A DNA stretch of 23,113 bases from a virus: positions 1 through 23,113 of IMG/VR virus record IMGVR_UViG_3300031977_000587. The stretch is one strand, 5' to 3'. The notes below the pieces were generated by a model, which did no database searches, was not told where the DNA came from, and saw nothing but the letters and a program-made list of their open reading frames with translations. Position 1 is the stretch's first letter; every line of letters starts with the position of its first letter. The position numbers and the translations under genes were made by a program. Positions 6,724 through 13,807 of the stretch are shown here, piece by piece.

Positions 6724-6893
6724 GCACTATACCTTCACCCTGTGTAAAGGTCTGTCGGATTGGTAACGATGGATACTGCACAGGGTGTCATCGCACTATT
6801 GACGAAATACGTGATTGGTGTATAATGTCAGAGTATGAACAACAGAAACTTTTATTTGAACTAATATGGAGAAAGGAGCATCGTAATGATTAA
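6696..6893 (+). CDS. DUF1289 family cysteine-rich small protein
   Basis: A 65-residue protein with the DUF1289 signature: SPCVKVC, a short loop, CTGCHRTIDEIRDW, then a helix. Four cysteines (C16, C20, C28, C31) probably bind a metal. The family is common in Proteobacteria, often as a tiny stand-alone protein, with no firmly assigned role. The ATG at 6696 overlaps the reductase gene by 28 bases in another frame and has only a weak ribosome site (GGTGA); the family match begins near residue 13, so the start is unsure, but no ATG, GTG or TTG lies closer to it. A good promoter for the next gene lies within this reading frame. Confidence 0.85.
   Translation: MRNRGHRSIGTIPSPCVKVCRIGNDGYCTGCHRTIDEIRDWCIMSEYEQQKLLFELIWRKEHRND
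6799..6826 (+). promoter_or_regulatory. Sigma70-type promoter inside the DUF1289 gene
   Basis: TTGACG (6799-6804, five of six consensus bases), a 16-base spacer, and a perfect TATAAT (6821-6826). Transcription would start near 6833, ahead of the strong AAAGGAG and ATG at 6886. It is within coding sequence, so chance cannot be ruled out, but both boxes are close to consensus. Confidence 0.5.
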
Positions 6894-7329
6894 GCATCCC
6901 TTTAACAAAACTTGGTATGACCAGTTTGACAATGTGGCAAAGAAAACCCTTGCGAAGTATTTACTAGGCAAGGGGCATGAAGTTAACAATGTCAAAGAAG
7001 ATTACAATGTAGATGTCGTATCAACCAAAGAGGACTACACCTACTTCAATGAGGCAGAAGTTAAACGTGCATGGAAAGGTGATTGGCCTACTGATTGGGC
7101 AGAGATACGTATCCCTGAACGTAAGAAACGTTTGGTTGAAATGTACAAAGAGAAGAACGGAGTACTTAACTTCTATGTATTTCGTAATGATCTAAAGCAA
7201 GTGTTTCGCATCAAAGATACATCACTGACAGAGGATCGTTTGAAGGAAGCAAAAGGACGTTACATCCGTGCAGGTGAAAAGTTCTTTCACGTACCATATC
7301 AAGAAGCAGAATTAATTAACTTAGCATAA
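6886..7329 (+). CDS. Hypothetical protein, possible PD-(D/E)XK nuclease
   Basis: A 147-residue protein. The segment from about 37 to 62 reads as a strand with D43, then a strand with E58-V-K60 (FNEAEVKR), the spacing of a PD-(D/E)XK metal site, followed by a WPTDW and RIPERKKRL stretch and a further strand (LNFYVFRND). The rest is helical and basic. The family name is not certain and the nuclease role is inference from the D...ExK pattern. The ATG has an ideal AAAGGAG at 6872-6878 and overlaps the end of the DUF1289 gene by eight bases; a promoter lies about 60 bases upstream. If active it might act in DNA repair, host DNA breakdown or processing of phage DNA. Confidence 0.7.
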   Translation: MIKHPFNKTWYDQFDNVAKKTLAKYLLGKGHEVNNVKEDYNVDVVSTKEDYTYFNEAEVKRAWKGDWPTDWAEIRIPERKKRLVEMYKEKNGVLNFYVFRNDLKQVFRIKDTSLTEDRLKEAKGRYIRAGEKFFHVPYQEAELINLA

Positions 7330-7340
7330 GGAGAGTTTAC

Positions 7341-7568
7341 ATGGCACAACAACAACTAACTCGTAAGCAACGTGGTCTTGGCAAATATGATGCACCGTTA
7401 AAATTTCAACACGAGAAAGGCTACAAAGATTTTCGACGGGGAGTCGTCGTTAATCCATTCCCTGATGATACAATGCAATACAGGGAGTGGGAACGTGGGT
7501 TTAACAAAGCCTATTACGAGCAGTTAAAACGGGTGAAGGAGTATGAACAAGCTACAGGACGAGGCTAG
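7341..7568 (+). CDS. RMF-like small basic protein
   Basis: A 75-residue basic protein. The middle matches the layout of ribosome modulation factor: G27-Y28, G34, N38-P39-F40-P41, then W50-x2-G53-F54 and an alanine in the closing helix; the E. coli protein has GYQAG, CPY and WLGGW in the same order. RMF binds the 30S subunit and helps pair idle ribosomes. Related short proteins occur in phages, where the role is largely open. A strong AAGGAGAG (7327-7334) precedes the ATG. It overlaps the MazG gene by 26 bases. The family call rests on a short pattern and could be a lookalike. Confidence 0.7.
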   Translation: MAQQQLTRKQRGLGKYDAPLKFQHEKGYKDFRRGVVVNPFPDDTMQYREWERGFNKAYYEQLKRVKEYEQATGRG

Positions 7569-7908
7569 AGCATTTATGGAAACTAAATACGAGAACTTGA
7601 ACTTCAGGTCATACCAAGACATGGCATCAGAAACTGCGATCTATAAATCTGAACATCAAGTAATCTACCCTGCACTAGGTTTGGCAGCAGAGGCAGGTGA
7701 GGTTGCTAATAAAGTCAAAAAGATTTTACGTGATGGGAAGTTTGATCGTGAAGCAATAGCAGACGAGGTAGGGGATTGTCTGTGGTACATTGCAGCACTG
7801 TGTCGTGATCTAAATGTAGACATGACAGAACTTGCAAAGAATAATCTTCGTAAGTTGCATGACCGAAAGGCTAGGGGTGTACTGCAAGGGAGTGGTGACA
7901 AACGATAA
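7543..7908 (+). CDS. mazG: MazG-like nucleotide pyrophosphohydrolase
   Basis: A single-domain protein of 121 residues, typical for phage MazG. It carries the metal-binding motifs E50-x2-E53 (LAAEAGEVANK) and E75-x2-D78 (ADEVGDCLWY), the EXXE...EXXD set of all-alpha NTP pyrophosphatases. The family turns (d)NTPs into monophosphates; in marine phages it has been proposed to alter ppGpp or to recycle host nucleotides, and it fits here downstream of ribonucleotide reductase. The start is unsure: ATG 7543 has AGGAG only one base upstream, while ATG 7576, in the same frame, would give a 110-residue protein and lies nearer to the usual start of the domain. It is the last gene of the rightward arm; its stop codon lies in the A-run that forms the T-run of the opposing terminator. 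Confidence 0.93.
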   Translation: MNKLQDEARAFMETKYENLNFRSYQDMASETAIYKSEHQVIYPALGLAAEAGEVANKVKKILRDGKFDREAIADEVGDCLWYIAALCRDLNVDMTELAKNNLRKLHDRKARGVLQGSGDKR

Positions 7909-7936
7909 AAAAGAGGGGGCTGTAATGGCCCCCTTA
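7905..7936 (-). terminator. Rho-independent terminator of the virion operon at the convergent junction
   Basis: Arms AGGGGGC (7914-7920) and GCCCCCT (7928-7934) form a seven-pair stem with a seven-base loop; a G-T pair can add one more. On the minus strand the stem is followed after one base by six T (A at 7907-7912 on the plus strand), a classic intrinsic terminator. On the plus strand the hairpin is followed by only a weak T-run (TTATCGT), so it should stop the leftward virion transcript better than the rightward one. The hairpin uses the end of the 1307-residue gene: the stop codon TAA (7936-7934) is partly in the stem. Confidence 0.85.
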
Positions 7937-10900
7937 TCGTATCTGATTACCGTATAATGTTATCTCTCTGACTGTATCAATGTCGTTAAGGTCTGCAGGT
8001 CCATTCTGTGTTTCCCACAATACCTGTGCTCTTCGTCGTACCTTCTTAGGTAGTTTGTTAAAGCCTAAGTATACTTTGGTTTCATCCTCTAGTTCAGCCA
8101 TAGATATTTTACGAAACTTGTTTTTCTTTTCTATTAGGTCTTCTTCAAACTTACGCATGACTACAGCATCAAAGTAGTCATCAAAGGTACGTCCACCTTT
8201 TTCTTTTTCATCCATAAACTCCCAACGATTACGCAGTTGTTCTTCTTTGTTTTGCAGTTTAGGAACGTAAGTCTTTAACCATTCACGTAGGTGTCTATTC
8301 ATTACACGTTTCTGTGTTGGTGATTTAGAATAAGCACTAATTTTAAACTCATTGTATCCTTTACCTTTTAAGTACGCAGCATACTCAGGGTCAGCTTGAT
8401 AGAAGTTTAGACCACCAAACAGTTTCCATGCAACACGTTGACGTTCTGATGTTTCAGACAGTACAAATTCACGTGAAGGTAGGTCTTGTTCAAATGAATA
8501 ACGTTGTCTGAAAGGACGTTCAAAGTTATCAATAAAGGTGGCTTTTCTATTTAACGTAGGCTCTTCTGCGTTGTCTAGGTACTCGTTATTCATAAACCCT
8601 GTAACACGTGCAGCATCTAAGACTTGTGCATAAGGAACTAAGAACGTAGAGAAATAGTTACCTAGTGCAGCACCTGCATCTTTAACTGTGCTTTCATTAA
8701 CAGGTTTACCTGCAAACACAGTAGACACAATGTCATTTAGTATGTATCCAGAAGGTCCAGTTCTAAAGTTTGTGCCCGTAAAAACTTCTACAATTTCATT
8801 AGCATTATTATCTAGCCAATTGCTAAATGTATTTTTTCCTTTATTTATTTGTTTTGTTATTTCTCCTATTAACAGGATAGGACGTAGAGGAAATAATGGA
8901 GTAGCATCTATTACATAACCATCGTCAGCATTTAGTTTTGTGTAATCTTCAGGTGCATCCTCTGAAGAACGATACATAATACCTGCACCTATAAGCATAG
9001 CACCTTGTAGGTTTTTACCTATCATGTCACGTTCTTTACGTGTAAAGGCACGGCGTTCACGTTTAATCATTTCGTCCGTAACTTGTTCAGCTTTTATTCC
9101 GTTTGATTCAGCAATAAGTTGTCTGATATTGTTGTCTGATTGAAATGCTTTACCAACAAAACGTGTAACAGGTATAAGACTACCTGCACCGTACTGTGCT
9201 AGTAGTTCCATACTCTTAAACATGAACCGTGGGAATGGAAGTACAGTAGTCAAACCATTACGAACAATAAACGTGTTTAACTGTCTAAACAATTTGATGT
9301 CTGGTTCGTTTGCATAGGTTAAGTCGAGGGCATTGTACATAGCTTCATCGGCTATATCAATAAAAGAACGTGCACCTTCTGGTCTGACACTAGAAGCATC
9401 TGTCATAATGTCACGTATCTTACCTTCGTTAATAGCTTCAATAAGATCAATGTCCCAATCACGTTTAACTAGACGTTCTACATCTGCAAGGAACATACCA
9501 TTACGCAACATAAATTCTTGCCATCTGTTTGGTGTGTTTAATATTGCTGATACATCTTCGCCACGTGAGATAGCAAAGTCTACTACTTTACCTGCTGTTG
9601 ACTTGGCATTACCCCTACCCATTTTCTTTTGTAGGTCTGCCATTTGATTATAGAAACGGTCAAGGTTGTCTATCAGTTCAGGCTGATTCATTATCAGTTG
9701 GGTATATTCTTTTGCTGCTTTTGGATTTGCAAACATTAACCCCATGTGACGGAAAGAACCTTTCCAACTTTCACGAGATACCATTGATTTACCTAAACCT
9801 GCAAAACCACCATTCTCAAAACCAACAAGAGCATTATCTACTAGTTTACCAATACCTTCCATTGGAGCACGGATAACGCCTGACAATAAGTTTCGTTGTG
9901 CAGTAGCAAGCTGAGAAACCATCATACCACGACGAATGTTTTCAATACGCATCATTGTGTCACGTATTCTGTCTTGGCTTTCCAATAGTTTCTTTTGTTT
10001 GTATGCTTCTTTTTGTGTTAGTGGACGGGCACGTTTAATCTGTGATAGTTTGTTCAATGCTCTACCTGCTTCAGATGCAGAGCCAACAACTGTCATTACA
10101 TAGTCTTCAAAACTAAGGCCGTACTTAGCTAGTGTATCTAGTAGTTCTTGTCCACCAATTAGTTCTTTATCAACTGTAAGATTAAACAGGTTGTCAATAA
10201 CTTTATTGTTATCGTCCCATATACCCATACCAAGAGCTTGCTCTTTATCACGCAAGTCTGCAGCTACAGCTACAATGGCATCAAACTTTTCAGGCTTTAG
10301 TACGGCAGAGAACATCTCTCCTTCTGACATTGACAGGTTAACCGCATCAGAAATATCAATAGAGTCTTCACCTCTGCCAAGTACAACGTCTTGTATGGTA
10401 CGTTTCTTTGCACCTGATACCTGTTCTAGTTTTTCTTTTGAAGCTTTACGTGCAAGCTCTGGATCAATCTCTAGCTTACCATCTACCATACGAGATATTT
10501 TAGTGGTCTGCATACCACTCTCTTTTAATCCTTCTTCAAACTCTAAGATTAACTGAGCAGATACCTCTTGACTTGTACGTGCTCTAGCAGAGGCACGTTC
10601 TTTTTGTTCTTGTGCTTCAATCTCTGTGTTTGCTTTAGCACGATTGATGTCATACTTTTTACGCCAAGCAACACGTTCTTTCTTCACCATCTCTTCGTCA
10701 GGTTTACTAGACTCTACTTGAGCAGTTTTGCTTTTACCTGCTTTGAACTCTTCTGCTTCTTTACGTAGTGACTCTTCCCAACTTTCAAGTTCAGACACTG
10801 CATTGTCCATTTCTTGAAGTGTTTCTTCTTTAACTTCACCTTCAAGTGCTAGTTCTGCTTTAGCATTATTGTGTCCACGAATGTATCTATATGCTTTGGC

Positions 10901-11857
10901 AGCACCCTCAAGTGCGCCACCTATAATAAAACCCTCACCTGCATTACGTAAACGGTTTTTGAAAGCAGTATCGTCTTCATCCATTGCTAAAGATTCAGTA
11001 ACAATGTTTTTCATCCAAGGGTAAGTTTTGTATAAACTAGAAATGTTTTCTTCATAAGGGTCAAAGGCGGTAGCATCTGCAATAGCACCGTTTATAAAAC
11101 CACCTTTAACTCCACCAATACCCGTAGCTCTACGTGTAAGGGCAAAGCTAGTAGCAAACTGTGCCATTCCCTCTACAAAGGTACCTACAACTGTTTCGGT
11201 ATCTGGTATGGCTTCCTCGACAGTCTCAGACACATATTCAGTTGCACCAATAATGCTGTCTTTCAAACCTGCTTTACGTACACGTTCACGGTTCCAGTAT
11301 TCTACTGTTGGTAAAAAGCTATCTGGGTTATCTTTAAATACTACACGGCCTACGTTAAAGTAATCTTCAATTGCTTCGCCTGTCTCTTCAAAGAACTGAG
11401 CAGTTTCACCTACAGCTTTTGCTGCACCTTCACCCATTGCAGTAAACAATTCTTGTGGACGATCACGAAAACGGTATCCGATTACAGCACCGACACCTTG
11501 TTCTTTAATTTGATTATCAATAAGGTTGTTTGCAACTTCCCATGCTTTTTGACTATTAGCATCAGGATTATCTTTTAGATATTGTTTCCATACTTGATCT
11601 TTGTACGTATTAACTTCTTCTTCTCTACCATTATAAATATCTTCTTCCACAGTAATAATATTTTCCTGTGGGTCTTTGGGATTACCTTTAAGTATTGTCT
11701 GTTCAGGTGGTGTTGTAGGTGGACGAGTTACTTCTACATCTTCATTTATTAGAAGTTTAAACTCTTCCTCTTCCTCGTCTTCTTCAGGCATACCTGTCAT
11801 AGGTGCAGGGGCACTGCCTCCAGATACAAGCAATTCATAAGTTTCTTCTTGTTCCAT
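7934..11857 (-). CDS. Very large virion protein, probable internal/ejection protein
   Basis: A 1307-residue protein, the last gene of the virion operon. It has an acidic, proline-rich N-terminus (to about 75), two glycine/alanine-rich hydrophobic stretches (about 225-265 and 305-322) around an FDPYEEN segment, a highly charged helical region (about 340-440), further amphipathic or hydrophobic stretches (about 640-675 with NLLSGVIRAP, and 869-900 with VLPFPRFMF), and a basic, helical C-terminus. There is no signal peptide, and no lysozyme or transglycosylase motif was seen. Size, composition and position after other virion genes resemble the large ejected proteins of short-tailed phages such as T7 gp16, which cross the cell envelope with the DNA; this is inference, not sequence identity. 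The ATG has AAGGGG upstream, overlapping the stop of the 405-residue gene (gap nine bases). Confidence 0.85.
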   Translation of the reverse strand: MEQEETYELLVSGGSAPAPMTGMPEEDEEEEEFKLLINEDVEVTRPPTTPPEQTILKGNPKDPQENIITVEEDIYNGREEEVNTYKDQVWKQYLKDNPDANSQKAWEVANNLIDNQIKEQGVGAVIGYRFRDRPQELFTAMGEGAAKAVGETAQFFEETGEAIEDYFNVGRVVFKDNPDSFLPTVEYWNRERVRKAGLKDSIIGATEYVSETVEEAIPDTETVVGTFVEGMAQFATSFALTRRATGIGGVKGGFINGAIADATAFDPYEENISSLYKTYPWMKNIVTESLAMDEDDTAFKNRLRNAGEGFIIGGALEGAAKAYRYIRGHNNAKAELALEGEVKEETLQEMDNAVSELESWEESLRKEAEEFKAGKSKTAQVESSKPDEEMVKKERVAWRKKYDINRAKANTEIEAQEQKERASARARTSQEVSAQLILEFEEGLKESGMQTTKISRMVDGKLEIDPELARKASKEKLEQVSGAKKRTIQDVVLGRGEDSIDISDAVNLSMSEGEMFSAVLKPEKFDAIVAVAADLRDKEQALGMGIWDDNNKVIDNLFNLTVDKELIGGQELLDTLAKYGLSFEDYVMTVVGSASEAGRALNKLSQIKRARPLTQKEAYKQKKLLESQDRIRDTMMRIENIRRGMMVSQLATAQRNLLSGVIRAPMEGIGKLVDNALVGFENGGFAGLGKSMVSRESWKGSFRHMGLMFANPKAAKEYTQLIMNQPELIDNLDRFYNQMADLQKKMGRGNAKSTAGKVVDFAISRGEDVSAILNTPNRWQEFMLRNGMFLADVERLVKRDWDIDLIEAINEGKIRDIMTDASSVRPEGARSFIDIADEAMYNALDLTYANEPDIKLFRQLNTFIVRNGLTTVLPFPRFMFKSMELLAQYGAGSLIPVTRFVGKAFQSDNNIRQLIAESNGIKAEQVTDEMIKRERRAFTRKERDMIGKNLQGAMLIGAGIMYRSSEDAPEDYTKLNADDGYVIDATPLFPLRPILLIGEITKQINKGKNTFSNWLDNNANEIVEVFTGTNFRTGPSGYILNDIVSTVFAGKPVNESTVKDAGAALGNYFSTFLVPYAQVLDAARVTGFMNNEYLDNAEEPTLNRKATFIDNFERPFRQRYSFEQDLPSREFVLSETSERQRVAWKLFGGLNFYQADPEYAAYLKGKGYNEFKISAYSKSPTQKRVMNRHLREWLKTYVPKLQNKEEQLRNRWEFMDEKEKGGRTFDDYFDAVVMRKFEEDLIEKKNKFRKISMAELEDETKVYLGFNKLPKKVRRRAQVLWETQNGPADLNDIDTVREITLYGNQIR

Positions 11858-11866
11858 TATTACCCC

Positions 11867-13084
11867 TTAGTAATCAGATACTAGATAAGGTGCTCCACCT
11901 AATTTAGGATTTGGTATACCTGTATATATAGCAACCCGAATATTATTTTGTTCATCTTGTAAAATTACAACACCAGCATCTGTAGGTTTTTTAATTGTTT
12001 GATTTAATAGATTGCCTGTTTTTTCTAAAGAAGGTAACTGTGCATATTTTCCATAACGAATGTTGTCTTCTGCACCTGCAACTACACCGCCTGTTGAAAC
12101 TTTACCTTTTGCAAATTCACCATCTGGATTTGCCATAAATTCTTGAGCAACATCCTTGGCATAATCTATTAGTTCTGCTTCTGCTGCTGCTTGAGTACCT
12201 TTTGCTGCAGCAGTCACATTGGCTACTTGTTCAGGTTTAAATTCTTTTACAAAGTTTAACATTCTATCTGCTGCACCGTAGTCCATTAATGCACCAAAAT
12301 ACGGAGCACCTTCAATGTCTGCTACAACAGCCCCTATTTCACCTGCTTCTTTAGTTTTATTACCCGCATACTGTGCTCTCATATTATTAAACAACAAACG
12401 TGGGTCATCTATTATTTGATCAATAGCATCTTCATCTTCTGTTAAAGCAATTGTTTTTAAAATAGTAGCTTGATTCTGCAATGCTGCATTTAAAGCATCT
12501 GTATCGTTTTTGCTAGTGGCTTCCATAATATCTTGTGTATTCATGGCAAGCAAAGCATCTAAAGAACTGGCAGTTTTATTTGGTTTAAGTGCTTTACGAA
12601 TACCTGCAAAGTCAAACCCTGCTACAGGCGCAGGTGCACTAGGTGCATCAGCAGTTGGAATAGCTGCAGTTGTTGCATCTGTAGTTTTAATATTTGTTTG
12701 TACTTTTTTAGCTGTGTCTAACGTATTGCCACCTGCAGTATAAAATGTTTTTGCATCATACCCTGCTTCATTTAATTGATTGCCAATAGTAACTGCTTCA
12801 GTTAAATAACCAAGTCCTTGTGTAGCCATAGCTGCAGCATTATCTTTGCCATAAATAAATGCAGCACGACTAGTAAGGTCTTCAATGTCTTGATTACGTC
12901 TACGTCTTTCACTGGCTGCTGCTGCACCTGCAGATAAAGAGGCACGGCGTTCCATCATTTCACGTTGAAATTTACGTTCAGATGCTAAACGTTCTTCTTC
13001 ACGGATTTCTTCTTCTTTCTCTTCAATTGACTTAACAATTTGTTGAGAAGCACCTGCTAAGAACCCACCAAAATTAAATGCCAT
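11867..13084 (-). CDS. Virion protein with N-terminal coiled coil, putative internal protein
   Basis: A 405-residue protein, not recognised by family. It begins with a glycine-rich hydrophobic patch (FGGFLAGAS), then a very charged coiled coil (about residues 18-70, rich in E, R and K), an alanine/proline linker (about 135-155), and a mostly helical, acidic body. The small hydrophobic head plus coiled coil is a pattern common in phage proteins packed in the capsid or ejected with DNA. The gene overlaps its upstream neighbour by one base (TAATG) with GGAGG before its ATG, and is followed after nine bases by the 1307-residue gene, so it is probably made and used with it. The ejection role is inferred from context. 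Confidence 0.8.
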   Translation of the reverse strand: MAFNFGGFLAGASQQIVKSIEEKEEEIREEERLASERKFQREMMERRASLSAGAAAASERRRRNQDIEDLTSRAAFIYGKDNAAAMATQGLGYLTEAVTIGNQLNEAGYDAKTFYTAGGNTLDTAKKVQTNIKTTDATTAAIPTADAPSAPAPVAGFDFAGIRKALKPNKTASSLDALLAMNTQDIMEATSKNDTDALNAALQNQATILKTIALTEDEDAIDQIIDDPRLLFNNMRAQYAGNKTKEAGEIGAVVADIEGAPYFGALMDYGAADRMLNFVKEFKPEQVANVTAAAKGTQAAAEAELIDYAKDVAQEFMANPDGEFAKGKVSTGGVVAGAEDNIRYGKYAQLPSLEKTGNLLNQTIKKPTDAGVVILQDEQNNIRVAIYTGIPNPKLGGAPYLVSDY

Positions 13085-13599
13085 TACTGCCTCCGTGCCA
13101 TAAGACCCATTGGTTCAGCCTCTTGTGGTTCTGTAGGCTCTTCCATTGGTTCTTCTTTTTTACTCATTTCTTCCTCAGTACTTTCCATTACGTCTGGAAT
13201 TTTTTGTAGTGCTAGTCCTATTTCACTTTCACTAATTGCATCTTTATCTTTACCACCTGCAAGACCAGTATTGTACTCCACTCCTGCTTCGTCACCTATA
13301 TAAGCAAGCATTTCAATAATAACAGGCGTGACTAAAACACCCACATCAATTGTATGTTTGCCTTGCATTACACCGCCAATTTGTAATGCTTGTGCAATAG
13401 TTGTAAGGGGGATACCCATTTCCATTACGTTAAGCAAATCATCCTTAGTATCTGGATTAAGTACTCGTGGTGCATAAAACTCTAAGGCTTCATCCACGGT
13501 TGTATACTGTGGTGGATGCTGCCAAGGTGTCGATCCAAGTTCAGCAGTTAATCCCATGCCTGGGATAGGTGCCATAAACATTCCTTCTTGATTAGCCAT
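13084..13599 (-). CDS. Hypothetical virion-operon protein, 171 residues
   Basis: Not recognised. The N-terminal third is rich in proline and methionine (APIPGMGL), the middle (about 30-110) has a helix-forming core with VLVTPVIIEMLAYIGDEAG that is hydrophobic but short for a membrane span, and the C-terminal 35 residues are very acidic and rich in E, P and M. It overlaps the preceding small gene by eight bases and the next by one, so it is tightly coupled in the operon. It is probably a minor structural or assembly protein. Confidence 0.75.
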   Translation of the reverse strand: MANQEGMFMAPIPGMGLTAELGSTPWQHPPQYTTVDEALEFYAPRVLNPDTKDDLLNVMEMGIPLTTIAQALQIGGVMQGKHTIDVGVLVTPVIIEMLAYIGDEAGVEYNTGLAGGKDKDAISESEIGLALQKIPDVMESTEEEMSKKEEPMEEPTEPQEAEPMGLMARRQ

Positions 13600-13807
13600 T
13601 TAACAATGCCTTTCGTTGTTTACGAACCTGATCTAGTGCATCTAGCACAGAGTCATATGGTTCTGGATTTTTCTTTTCTTCAACTACTTTTTTAGGCATG
13701 TTACGTTGTAACAATCCACCTGTTTTTTGTGCAGGTTTCTTGTCACGGTCAATCAAATCTTTAAGTGCTTTAGTGTAAGCAAGTGAAGAAGCATTATATA
13801 CTGACAT
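13592..13807 (-). CDS. Small basic hypothetical protein, 71 residues
   Basis: Not recognised. A lysine-rich protein with two predicted helices separated by a proline/lysine linker and no cysteines or membrane segment. Its ATG overlaps the stop of the 962-residue gene by one base (TAATG), and AGGGGG lies about nine bases upstream. It overlaps the following gene by eight bases. The position among internal-protein genes suggests a minor virion or assembly role. Confidence 0.7.
   Translation of the reverse strand: MSVYNASSLAYTKALKDLIDRDKKPAQKTGGLLQRNMPKKVVEEKKNPEPYDSVLDALDQVRKQRKALLNG

Noticed and set aside
12510-12743. Hydrophobic plus-strand frame that looks like a membrane protein
   Set aside because: Its hydrophobicity comes from reading the alanine/threonine-rich linker of the 405-residue gene backwards; no ribosome site or family pattern.
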